In this document: one piece after another, positions 14,207 to 21,167 of the stretch
How positions within the stretch are numbered: the first letter of the stretch is position 1
Layout of the letters: the number at the start of each line of letters is the position of its first letter
Source of the DNA: CAZAGO01 sp964485045
GTDB taxonomy: Archaea; Nanobdellota; Nanobdellia; Pacearchaeales; GW2011-AR1
NCBI GenBank assembly: GCA_964485045.1
Contig: CAZAGO010000011.1
Location: forward strand, 1 to 23,029
Direction of reading: 5' to 3'
Length of the DNA stretch: 23,029 nucleotides
The notes under the pieces: model-generated
What the model was told of the DNA's origin: nothing
Database searches by the model: none
The model's input: the letters and a program-made list of their open reading frames with translations, nothing else
Translations under genes and position numbers: made by a program

Positions 14207-14287
14207 GCCAGCATCGCATAGTGGTATTGCATCGGATTGCTAATCCGAGCCCTTCGGGGCCCCAGGGTTCGATTCCCTGTGCTGGCG
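14207..14287 (+). tRNA. tRNA-Ser(GCT)
   Basis: The acceptor GCCAGCA pairs with TGCTGGC (14280-14286), with discriminator G at 14287. The anticodon stem TCGGA/TCCGA encloses TTGCTAA, giving anticodon GCT. A long variable arm (GCCC...GGGC) is present, and the T arm is CAGGG-TTCGATT-CCCTG. No intron or encoded CCA. The next protein gene begins 32 bp downstream without its own recognisable promoter. Confidence 0.97.
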
Positions 14288-14318
14288 TTTAGCTGATATT
14301 GACTTAATTCAGTTCAAA

Positions 14319-14951
14319 ATGAAAAGAATAGAAATATCAAAAAGAGAGAAAATTTCAATTGCTATTTGGTTAACTTTGTTCTTTTCTGTTCTTCTATGGT
14401 CTGGAATAAATCCTGCAGATAGATTTATTTGGATTCTTGAAGTTTTTCCAGCAATTATAGGTTTAATCATTCTTATAATCTCATATAATAAATTTAAGTT
14501 TACACCTTTAATTTATTGGTTAATTTTGATTCATTGTATAGTTTTAATGATTGGAGGACATTACACTTATGCAGGAGTTCCTTTTTTTGATAGCATAGGA
14601 AATTTCTTTGAATGGGAAAGAAATAATTATGATAAAATTGGACACTTTATGCAAGGATTTGTTCCAGCATTAATTGCAAGGGAACTACTAATAAGATTAA
14701 AAATTATTAATAAGAAAAAATGGATTTCTCCTATAGTCCTATCAATTTGTTTATCTATAGCTGCAATATATGAGTTCATTGAATGGTTTGTCGCATTACT
14801 GGTTGGAGAGAGTGCAGAAGAATTTTTAGGAACACAAGGTTATGTATGGGATACTCAATCTGATATGTTTCTTTGTTTAATTGGAGCATTTATCGCTCTA
14901 ATAACTTTGTTTAGAATTCATGACAAACAAATTGAAAAAATGAATAAATAA
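14319..14951 (+). CDS. DUF2238 (YjdF) family membrane protein
   Basis: The 210-residue protein has about six membrane helices and the DUF2238 motifs in order: GGHYTYAGVPFFD (near 79-91), the WERNNYDKIGHFMQGFVPALIARELL block (99-124), YEFIEWFVAL (near 151-160), and FLGTQGYVWDTQSDMFLCLIGA (near 169-190). Conserved His, Asp and Glu inside the membrane suggest a metal-binding or enzymatic role, but function is unknown. There is no ribosome site and no TATA box at the expected place, so the gene may be transcribed with tRNA-Ser(GCT) and freed by tRNA 3' processing. It ends 4 bp before the convergent helicase gene. Confidence 0.9.
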   Translation: MKRIEISKREKISIAIWLTLFFSVLLWSGINPADRFIWILEVFPAIIGLIILIISYNKFKFTPLIYWLILIHCIVLMIGGHYTYAGVPFFDSIGNFFEWERNNYDKIGHFMQGFVPALIARELLIRLKIINKKKWISPIVLSICLSIAAIYEFIEWFVALLVGESAEEFLGTQGYVWDTQSDMFLCLIGAFIALITLFRIHDKQIEKMNK

Positions 14952-14955
14952 GAGT

Positions 14956-16263
14956 TTATCTTTTTTTTCTATGAAAATTAAAGGGTCTTGCTATTATGCT
15001 TTGATTTCTTCCTCTAGAAAAATCTCTGTTATCTCTTCTTGAAAAATTTTCTCTTCTTCCAAAATTAGAATTTCCTCTTCTTCCAAATCCCGAATTTTCT
15101 CTTCTACCACTACTCTCTCTAGATCTTTCACCCATTCTTGCACTTATAAAAACCTTTTCAACGTCAGGGGTCTCTTCTTTGATTATATTAAATTCCCCTC
15201 TTTCCATTATCTTTCCAAAATTTTCATAATCTCTGCTTGCTACAATATTTATTACTTTCCCTATTTTTCCAGCCCTCGCAGTTCTTCCAATTCTATGAAC
15301 ATAATCTTTACTGTCTTTAGGAGAATCATAATTGTAAACGTGAGAAATACCTTTTATATCAAGCCCTCTTGAAGCAACATCTGTACAAACTAAAACATTT
15401 ACTTTCTGAGAATTAAATTTCTCCATTGTTACATCCCTTTTTTTCTGAGAGTGGCCTCCATGAATTGCAAGAGCATTTATTCCTTGAGCCTTCAAATTAT
15501 TTGCTACAAAATCTGTATTCTTTTGAGTATTACAAAAGACCATAACTAATTGCGATTTTTCTTTTTTAAGCAAATGAACGAACAATGAAAATTTTTTAAA
15601 ATCTTCTACATCATAATATTTTTGTTCCATTTTTGAAGGATCTACATAAGACTCTGCAGAAACTTCCTTTGAATTTACCATATACTTTTTAGAAAGATGA
15701 ACTATATCTGCAGAAATAGTAGCAGAAAACAAAAGAGTTTGTCTCTCTTTTGGGCATTTATAAATTATTTTTTCAACATCATCCTGAAAACCCATATCAA
15801 GCATTCTATCTGCTTCATCTAAAACAAATATCTTAACTTTTCTTAAGTCTAAAGTTCCTCTTTGAAGATGATCTAAGACTCTTCCAGGAGTTCCTATAAC
15901 TGCATCAGCAGTTTCTAATTTTTTTATTTGAGGATTTATTGGAACTCCCCCATAAATAGGAACGATATTAAGATGTTTGTATTTTGAAAACTTATGCAAT
16001 ACTCCAGAAATTTGTTCTGCAAGTTCCCTTGTTGGGGCCAAAACTAGAGATTGAATTCCTTTTCCTCTTTCCAAAAAAGCAATTATTCCACAGGCAAATG
16101 CTAAAGTTTTTCCAGAACCAGTTGCAGCTCCAGCTATAACATCTTTCCCTTCCATTATAAGTGGAATGGACTTTTCCTGTATTTCTGAAGGTTTTGAAAA
16201 GCCATACTCTTCAATTACTTTTAAAACAGGTTCAATAATTCCTAGTTTTTTAAATAATTCCAT
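14956..16263 (-). CDS. DEAD-box RNA helicase with RG-rich tail
   Basis: About 435 residues with all DEAD-box motifs: Q motif (GFSKPSEIQ, 21-29), I AATGSGKT (46-53), Ia PTREL (77-81), TPGR (125-128), II DEAD (149-152), III SAT (180-182), V TDVASRGLDI (294-303) and VI HRIGRTAR (323-330). Residues ~375-435 form a basic Arg/Gly/Ser/Asn-rich tail with repeated GRR(E/G)NS-like units ending in RKKR, an RNA-binding extension as in DeaD/CsdA-type helicases. Such proteins unwind structured RNA in ribosome assembly and at low temperature. ATG 16263 is preferred over an in-frame ATG at 16272 because a TATA-like AATATATT lies 27 bp before it. A second, stronger TATA box at 16410-16417 would give a structured leader. 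Confidence 0.95.
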   Translation of the reverse strand: MELFKKLGIIEPVLKVIEEYGFSKPSEIQEKSIPLIMEGKDVIAGAATGSGKTLAFACGIIAFLERGKGIQSLVLAPTRELAEQISGVLHKFSKYKHLNIVPIYGGVPINPQIKKLETADAVIGTPGRVLDHLQRGTLDLRKVKIFVLDEADRMLDMGFQDDVEKIIYKCPKERQTLLFSATISADIVHLSKKYMVNSKEVSAESYVDPSKMEQKYYDVEDFKKFSLFVHLLKKEKSQLVMVFCNTQKNTDFVANNLKAQGINALAIHGGHSQKKRDVTMEKFNSQKVNVLVCTDVASRGLDIKGISHVYNYDSPKDSKDYVHRIGRTARAGKIGKVINIVASRDYENFGKIMERGEFNIIKEETPDVEKVFISARMGERSRESSGRRENSGFGRRGNSNFGRRENFSRRDNRDFSRGRNQSIIARPFNFHRKKR

Positions 16264-16282
16264 TATTTGCATTAAATTGTCG

Positions 16283-16290
16283 AATATATT
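16283..16290 (-). promoter_or_regulatory. proximal TATA-like box of the helicase gene
   Basis: AATATATT on the minus strand, starting 27 bp before ATG 16263; weaker than the distal box at 16410. Confidence 0.35.
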
Positions 16291-16341
16291 CCATTCGAAT
16301 AGGTGAGAAAAAGACTAAATTATTAGCTGTTTCTCCAACAT

Positions 16342-16368
16342 GTTAATCCACTTCAATGTGAAATTAAC
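16342..16368 (-). promoter_or_regulatory. hairpin upstream of the helicase gene
   Basis: GTTAAT (16342-16347) pairs with ATTAAC (16363-16368) and CAC (16349-16351) with GTG (16358-16360), leaving a six-base loop and a small internal loop. It lies between the distal promoter (16410-16417) and the helicase start, so it could be part of a leader RNA. Confidence 0.4.
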
Positions 16369-16409
16369 CTGTTTTTAACAATATTAATAAAAAACTAAAA
16401 CAGGATGGG

Positions 16410-16417
16410 TATATAAA
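16410..16417 (-). promoter_or_regulatory. distal TATA box facing the helicase gene
   Basis: TTTATATA on the minus strand, a consensus-quality box with no gene start at the usual 28-30 bp. A transcript from about 16389 would run into the helicase gene with a ~125-nt leader, or be a separate small RNA. Confidence 0.45.
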
Positions 16418-16425
16418 CCTTTTTT

Positions 16426-16480
16426 AAAAAAATAAAAAAAAGAAATAGTGTTTAAAGGAAATCTTATTCCTTAATTTTCT
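16426..16480 (-). terminator. hairpin plus T-run after the small acidic gene
   Basis: On the minus strand TTAAGGAA pairs with TTCCTTTAA (one bulged base) right at the stop codon of the gene at 16471, followed by runs of eight and seven T. A good transcription stop for the gene at 16605. Confidence 0.5.
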
Positions 16481-16605
16481 GAAGATTCCTCTTCTGAATC
16501 CTTTTCAGGTTCTTCTTGTTCTTCTGAAGTCGTATCCGAGGCTTCTTCCGAAGCATCTTCTGTTGATTCTTCCTCAACTTCAGATTTGTTTTCATTTTCT
16601 TCCAT
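16471..16605 (-). CDS. tiny acidic low-complexity protein, 44 aa
   Basis: A complete 44-codon frame from ATG (16603-16605) to TAA (16471-16473) on the minus strand. The product is almost only Glu, Ser, Asp and Thr (it begins MEENENKSEVEEE and ends SEEESSEN), with no hydrophobic core, so it is surely disordered and strongly negative. It is supported as a gene by a TATA-like TTTAATAA starting 30 bp before the ATG (16635) and by a hairpin/T-run terminator at its stop. Function unknown; acidic tails or free acidic peptides can act as binding partners for basic proteins. Too short for standard gene calling. Confidence 0.6.
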   Translation of the reverse strand: MEENENKSEVEEESTEDASEEASDTTSEEQEEPEKDSEEESSEN

Positions 16606-16656
16606 TTAAAAAGAATCTAAAAATGCTTATTAAATGTTTGGTTTTTTATTCAAATA

Positions 16657-17259
16657 TTATTTCATCTTTTCAAAGAAATACAAGTTAAACAAAAATACGA
16701 ATCCTCCAAGAAAAACTCCTCCCAAAACATCACTAAACCAGTGAACACCCAAATATAATCTCCCTATAAGAATTATAAAAATAAGAAATATTGAAAAAAA
16801 AGTTATAGTCATTTTTTCTTTTTCTTTAAAATATTTTCTTGAAAGATAAATCAAACTACAGAAGAAGACAATAGCCATAACAGCATGCCCGCTTGGAAAT
16901 CCAAATCCCGTTTCAAGAAAATTTTCTGGTCTTTGTCTTTGAATTATTTCTTTGAAAATAAAACTAAAAAATAATCCTAGTAGAGAAGCACTTAGAAGAA
17001 ATAAAGAATCTTCTTTTTTCTTCTTTAAAAAGAGAACAAAAGATAAAACTAAAGAAAATGCCGCAATATTTAATGGATCAAATATCCCTGATACTAATTT
17101 AAAAAATTTGAATAAAAAAGAAGTTAAATTATTACGGAAAAAATTTAAAATAGTGATATCCAAACCTTGAGAAAAACACAAACTAAACAGGAAAGTTACT
17201 ACAAAAAAAAGAAATAAACAAATAAATGCAAAAAAGATAATTCTATCCCCTCTTTTCAT
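16657..17259 (-). CDS. PAP2-family phosphatase (membrane)
   Basis: The 200-residue protein has about six membrane helices and the three PAP2 active-site motifs: K103-x6-RP (KEIIQRQRP, 103-111), FPSGH (121-125) and R167-x5-H-x3-D (GRLYLGVHWFSDV). The family removes phosphate from phosphatidic acid, undecaprenyl or polyprenyl diphosphates at the membrane surface; here the substrate is not clear. A leaderless start is supported by TTAAAAAG starting 28 bp upstream on the minus strand. With the PlsC gene at 17798-18586 it suggests handling of phosphatidate-type or polyprenyl-phosphate lipids. Confidence 0.93.
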   Translation of the reverse strand: MKRGDRIIFFAFICLFLFFVVTFLFSLCFSQGLDITILNFFRNNLTSFLFKFFKLVSGIFDPLNIAAFSLVLSFVLFLKKKKEDSLFLLSASLLGLFFSFIFKEIIQRQRPENFLETGFGFPSGHAVMAIVFFCSLIYLSRKYFKEKEKMTITFFSIFLIFIILIGRLYLGVHWFSDVLGGVFLGGFVFLFNLYFFEKMK

Positions 17260-17301
17260 AACAAATGCAAGAAAACATTCTTTTTAATTCTTTTTGAAGA
17301 A

Positions 17302-17493
17302 CTATTTTTTAAGAAAACTAAAGAATGGTTTTTTCTTTTCTTTCTTTTTGAATTTTCCAAGCTTAGCGAGTTTAATTAGCTTCTTTACCTTAGAAGTCTT
17401 GCTTTTTTTACTCGGAGCTCTACCACAAACTTTTGATTTCTTCTTTTTAGGTATAATTTTTTTTATCTTTCTCTTAACTTTTTTATTTACCAT
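17302..17493 (-). CDS. Lys-rich basic protein, 63 aa
   Basis: About 40% lysine, with a single Cys and short hydrophobic patches near 33-40 and at the C-terminal FFSFL. The charge and the KKSKTSKVKK-like runs suggest a nucleic-acid-binding or ribosome-associated peptide; I do not recognise a family. ATG 17493 is chosen because GAGGTG stands three bases upstream; an in-frame GTG six bases earlier overlaps that site and is unlikely. There is no TATA box in the short gap upstream: the structured RNA at 17516-17731 ends 22 bases before the ATG, so the gene is probably transcribed with it. The plus-strand frame across this gene is a shadow. Confidence 0.65.
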   Translation of the reverse strand: MVNKKVKRKIKKIIPKKKKSKVCGRAPSKKSKTSKVKKLIKLAKLGKFKKKEKKKPFFSFLKK

Positions 17494-17515
17494 TTTCACC
17501 TCTCTTAAAATAAAT

Positions 17516-17731
17516 GCTGATGGCGGACCCGGTGAAAGAGTTCCTCAAACAAATACTAAATCAATCTTAACCTATTAGCTTATTTTAAAGGTTATCTCAT
17601 TCGCACCATAAAGAAGCTTAACAAGCACAGATTTCGTACAGAGAGTTATAGTCCGTTCTCCGTATTAATAGCGAGTACTTGACAGAGGCTTGTATGGACA
17701 CATCCTTTCCAGGACAACCGATTCCATCAGC
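17516..17731 (-). ncRNA. structured RNA of unknown family, 216 nt
   Basis: This 303-bp gap between genes holds a sequence closed by a perfect 8-bp helix, GCTGATGG (17516-17523) with CCATCAGC (17724-17731). Inside, read on the minus strand, ACAAGC pairs with GCTTGT, GTAC with GTAC, and GGAGA with TCTCT in one long arm; AACCT/AGGTT and GAG/CTC make two more hairpins. The region has more G and C than its surroundings and no reading frame. The minus strand is favoured by a TATA box ~25 bp before the closing helix, a T-rich stretch after it, and a G-U pair in the long arm. RNase P RNA or another housekeeping RNA is possible, but I could not match conserved blocks. It could also be the leader of the Lys-rich gene. 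Confidence 0.55.
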
Positions 17732-17751
17732 TAAAAAACAAAGAAAAAAGA

Positions 17752-17761
17752 AAATATAAAT
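17752..17761 (-). promoter_or_regulatory. TATA box for the structured RNA
   Basis: ATTTATATTT on the minus strand, centred about 25 bp before the first base of the closing helix at 17731. Confidence 0.55.
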
Positions 17762-17797
17762 CTATCTTACTACTGAAAAGTTAAAATTGTAATACCT

Positions 17798-18586
17798 TTA
17801 ATTACAAAATCTATTCTTAAGGAAGTTTATTCCAATCCCTATTTTTAATTTTGTAATTTCAATCATTTCTTCTATGGCTTTCTTCTTATTTTCTTTCGAA
17901 ATACCCTCATAAGCAAATGTTTTAGAAAAGACCGGAGAATGAACCATTAAATAATAATTTCTATTCTCTTTCTTTTGAATCTTAAATGTTCCTTTAGGAA
18001 GTATATCAATTCCTCCAAAAGAGGAAATAGGAATGATAGGGAGCTCAGATTCAAGAGAAAGATTAAACGCCCCTTTTTTAAAAGGCAATAATTTATAGTT
18101 AGGATCTCTTGTTCTTGTCCCTTCAGGATAGATTACAAGATAAGCAGTATTTTCTTTTTTTCTTCCATAGCTTTCCTTTACTATCATTTTGGCTGCTTTA
18201 TCAAGACTATTCATTGTTTGTTTCTTGTTTGAACGATTAATTTTAGGCATCCCCGTAGCTACTAAACCAGCTCCAAAAATAGGAATATTATAAAATTCCT
18301 TCCTTGCACCAAAATATTTTCTTCCAGGAAGACCATAGACTAATGCAGGAATATCAATTATAGAAGTATGAGCAGGACAAAGGATAGCAGGACCTGAAAT
18401 CAAGTTTTCAAGCCCATAAACCTTCACATTTATTTTAAAATGATTAAGAATATCTTTGCTGAAATTATAGGCATTCTTTGAAATTTCTTCTAGAGGAAGA
18501 TTTTTTTTATGTTCATATATTGCTTTTCCTCCGTATTTGAGCACAAAAAAGGCAACAGAGCCCATGTTATAAAACGAATTATTCAT
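17798..18586 (-). CDS. PlsC-type 1-acylglycerol-3-phosphate acyltransferase
   Basis: The 262-residue protein carries the four glycerolipid acyltransferase blocks: I HTSIID (H-x4-D, residues 73-78), II around GARKEFYNIPIFG (93-105), III YPEGTRT (153-159) with FKKGAF (169-174), and IV LPIIPIS (182-188). These enzymes transfer an acyl chain to lysophosphatidic acid to give phosphatidic acid. The family is bacterial-type, since archaeal membranes are ether lipids, so it may serve fatty-acid use, remodelling or host-derived lipids. A short hydrophobic N-terminus may anchor it. The TATA box (18611-18618, minus) lies 32 bp upstream of the ATG. Confidence 0.93.
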   Translation of the reverse strand: MNNSFYNMGSVAFFVLKYGGKAIYEHKKNLPLEEISKNAYNFSKDILNHFKINVKVYGLENLISGPAILCPAHTSIIDIPALVYGLPGRKYFGARKEFYNIPIFGAGLVATGMPKINRSNKKQTMNSLDKAAKMIVKESYGRKKENTAYLVIYPEGTRTRDPNYKLLPFKKGAFNLSLESELPIIPISSFGGIDILPKGTFKIQKKENRNYYLMVHSPVFSKTFAYEGISKENKKKAIEEMIEITKLKIGIGINFLKNRFCN

Positions 18587-18610
18587 ATAAAAATGGGTAT
18601 AAAAAAAGTT

Positions 18611-18618
18611 TATATAAA
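18611..18618 (-). promoter_or_regulatory. TATA box for the PlsC gene
   Basis: TTTATATA on the minus strand, starting 32 bp before the ATG at 18586. Confidence 0.45.
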
Positions 18619-18656
18619 TTATTATAATAGAATAATAAAATAAAAATGAAAAGGTT

Positions 18657-18664
18657 TTTAAAAA
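18657..18664 (+). promoter_or_regulatory. TATA box for the helicase gene at 18686
   Basis: TTTAAAAA starts 29 bp before the ATG at 18686. Confidence 0.5.
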
Positions 18665-18685
18665 TCTCGTTCATTTTTTTAATCT

Positions 18686-20617
18686 ATGACCTGGAGTTTA
18701 TATTCTGAAAAACAATTTTTAGAACCTTTATGTTTCTCTAATGGTAAGAGCCAAAAGGATATTGTAAATGAAGTATTGAATTCTGTAAAAGAAGGGAAAA
18801 AAATAATTTTCATAAGAGGTATTTGTGGAACGGGAAAAAGTGCAATTGCGCTTAACATTGCAAGACATCTTGGAAAAGCTTCTATAGTCGTTCCAGGAAA
18901 AACTCTCCAAAATCAATACAAAGAAGATTATGAAAATAAAAAATATCTTTTGAATAAAAATGGAGAAAAAATGAAAATAAGTGTAATTATGGGGAGGAAT
19001 AATTTCAAATGTAAATTTCTAGAAGATAATCAAATTATTATTCCAAAAGAAAGAAAAGAGATAAATTCAAATCTCCATGATATTTTTGAATTTAGCAAAG
19101 AACAATTAGAAGAAAAAAAGAGAAAAGATACTTCTGCAGATAGTTGGGATATTCCATGCAAAATAGAAATAAAAGAAAAAAATTCTAAAAAGATAATAGA
19201 ATATCTTAAACAAAACAAAAAAATAAACTATAAAAATATTTTTGATATAAAAAATATAAAAAGAGCATCTATTGCACCTGTTTGTCCTTACTGGAGCCCA
19301 GTTATTTCTGAAGAATATGAGCTAAAGAATCTTGAAAACGCTGAAAGAAGAAAATATAATGGATTGAATAATACCAAGTTTATTTTTTATCAAAGGAAAA
19401 AAGGATGCAAATTTTATGAACAATTTAATTCATTTATTGATTCAGATGTAATTATTTTTAACTCTTTAAAATATAAACTTGAATCTTCCATGAATAGAAA
19501 ACCGGCTACAGAAGTAGAAATAATAGATGAGTGCGATGAATTTCTAGATAGTTTTTCAAATCAGAGTACAATTAATCTTAATCGATTGCAAAACTCTCTA
19601 AACTATGCTTTTTCAGAAGAAAAATCAAATCAAAAAATAATCGAAGAAATAGGTGAACTAATAAAAAAGATAAAAAAAGATAAACAAATAGAAGAAGCAG
19701 TTTATGGAAAAGTAATTCTTCCATTAAAAGAAACAAAAATTTATGATTTGATAAAAATCTTTATGAAAAATCCAGATTTTACATATGGTATTGATGAGGA
19801 AAGTTATTTGCATGAAATTAGTGAAATAACAAGAATGTTCGATGAATTTTTGAATGAAACTTATCTCCTTTTTCATAAATATGAGGGAGGATTAATTATT
19901 GAATTAGTTGTTACAAACCTTGCAAAAAGATTTAAAGAGATGGTTGATAAAAATAAGGTTATTGTTCTTATGTCTGGAACGATTCATTCTGATAATGTGC
20001 TAAAAAATATTTTTGGATTGGATAACTATGAAATAATTGACGCTGAAATTCAACAACAAGGGAACATAGATATTGTAAAAACAGGTATGGAAATGGATTG
20101 CAAATATGAAAATTTTTTAAATGGAAAAAATACTCGAAAAGAATATTTGAATGCTCTTGAAGAGTGTTTAAGAATTGCAAAAAAGCCAACGCTAGTCCAT
20201 ATAAACAGCTTTCATGATTTGCCTTCTGAAGTTGAAATTAAAGAATTTAATCTATCAAATTTAATGAGCAAAGAGAAATTAAAAGAATTACAAAAAGAAG
20301 ACAAACAAGGAGAATCTGCAAAAGAGTTCAAAAAAGGAAATATTAAAGTGCTTTTTTCAACTAAAGTTTCAAGAGGAATGGATTTTCCTGGAGAGAAATG
20401 CAATAGTATAATCTTTACAAAATATCCAAATCCAGATGTTCAATCCGCATTCTGGAGAATTCTTAAAAAAACAAAACCTAATTACTATTGGGATTTCTAT
20501 AAAGATAAAGCAAAAAGAGAACTCTTACAGAGAGTTTATAGAGGATTAAGATTTAAAGAAGATCATGTGTACCTTCTCAGCCCAGATATAAGAGTACTAA
20601 ATGCTTTTGAGAAATAA
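18686..20617 (+). CDS. Rad3/XPD/DinG-like superfamily 2 helicase with Fe-S cluster
   Basis: The 643-residue protein has Walker A GICGTGKS (45-52) and motif II DECD (281-284) in place of DEAH. Between them lie four cysteines at 109, 158, 200 and 241 in the contexts FKCKF, IPCKI, PVCPYW and KGCKFY, the arrangement of the 4Fe-4S domain of XPD/DinG/FancJ helicases, followed by SDVIIFNSLKYKLE as in that family. The second RecA domain shows VLMSGTI (III-like), FSTKVSRGMDFPGE (V) and QRVYRGLR (VI, where Q-x2-GR is usual). Such helicases unwind DNA 5'-3' in repair. The DECD box and altered motif VI make it a divergent member. Leaderless start from a TATA box 29 bp upstream. Confidence 0.88.
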   Translation: MTWSLYSEKQFLEPLCFSNGKSQKDIVNEVLNSVKEGKKIIFIRGICGTGKSAIALNIARHLGKASIVVPGKTLQNQYKEDYENKKYLLNKNGEKMKISVIMGRNNFKCKFLEDNQIIIPKERKEINSNLHDIFEFSKEQLEEKKRKDTSADSWDIPCKIEIKEKNSKKIIEYLKQNKKINYKNIFDIKNIKRASIAPVCPYWSPVISEEYELKNLENAERRKYNGLNNTKFIFYQRKKGCKFYEQFNSFIDSDVIIFNSLKYKLESSMNRKPATEVEIIDECDEFLDSFSNQSTINLNRLQNSLNYAFSEEKSNQKIIEEIGELIKKIKKDKQIEEAVYGKVILPLKETKIYDLIKIFMKNPDFTYGIDEESYLHEISEITRMFDEFLNETYLLFHKYEGGLIIELVVTNLAKRFKEMVDKNKVIVLMSGTIHSDNVLKNIFGLDNYEIIDAEIQQQGNIDIVKTGMEMDCKYENFLNGKNTRKEYLNALEECLRIAKKPTLVHINSFHDLPSEVEIKEFNLSNLMSKEKLKELQKEDKQGESAKEFKKGNIKVLFSTKVSRGMDFPGEKCNSIIFTKYPNPDVQSAFWRILKKTKPNYYWDFYKDKAKRELLQRVYRGLRFKEDHVYLLSPDIRVLNAFEK

Positions 20618-20656
20618 AACTTAAATAAATTATTTATTACTTAAAATCATTAAAAA

Positions 20657-21127
20657 CTAATATCTTAAAATCCAAGTTTCTACAATAATAAATATTATTG
20701 CTACCAAAGAAATTACTCCTTGAACCGCTAAAAGACCAGGAGTAACCCAACCTACTTGAGGAAGAATCAAAAGCCCTGTTATTATTGCTAAAAAACCAAC
20801 AACAGCAGTCACTAATTTGCTAAATTTGTTTGAATCTAACCCTGTTCTTCTAAACCCTGCAAGACTCTTTAAATCTGCTTCAAGAATAAGCCCCGCACCA
20901 AGTATAATAATCCATAAAACTTCGAGATATTCTGTAATTACTATCTCAAAAAGAGTTTTAAAAGCAATTCCAGAAAAACCAATTATACTGATTATAGCGA
21001 GAAAAGACAAAAATCTCTTTGAAATCCTTTTTTCAATCCTTTCTTTGGTTTGTTTTGAAATTTTAGATTTAATTGCAGGATCTATTTTTTCAATATCTCT
21101 CACATAATCAACCCTTTTTACTGACAT
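20657..21127 (-). CDS. four-helix membrane protein, unknown
   Basis: A 156-residue protein: a charged, basic N-terminal ~38 residues predicted as helix (KSKISKQTKERIEKRISKRF), then four membrane helices (about 39-60, 66-85, 105-122 and 128-150) with a basic loop (RRTGLDSNKFSK) between the second and third. No motif that I recognise; proteins like this occur in DPANN genomes without assigned function. A leaderless start is supported by a TATA box (21149-21156, minus) 29 bp before the ATG. A separate promoter serves TspO just upstream. Confidence 0.75.
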   Translation of the reverse strand: MSVKRVDYVRDIEKIDPAIKSKISKQTKERIEKRISKRFLSFLAIISIIGFSGIAFKTLFEIVITEYLEVLWIIILGAGLILEADLKSLAGFRRTGLDSNKFSKLVTAVVGFLAIITGLLILPQVGWVTPGLLAVQGVISLVAIIFIIVETWILRY

Positions 21128-21148
21128 AATTAAAAGAAAGTATTTAGC

Positions 21149-21156
21149 TTTTTAAA
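21149..21156 (-). promoter_or_regulatory. TATA box for the gene at 21127
   Basis: TTTAAAAA on the minus strand starts 29 bp before the ATG at 21127. Confidence 0.5.
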
Positions 21157-21167
21157 ACTTATTAATA

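Noticed and set aside
17294..17578. 94-residue plus-strand frame across the Lys-rich gene and part of the structured RNA
   Set aside because: It is the complement of a lysine-codon-rich gene (giving Phe/Leu runs), lacks a promoter or ribosome site and crosses the end of the RNA element.
17516..17731. Reading of the structured RNA as plus-strand RNase P RNA
   Set aside because: An ACAGA...GGCTTGT block near its 3' end recalls the conserved region, but the matching 5' GAGGAAAGTCC block and the P4 pairing are not there, and promoter evidence favours the minus strand.
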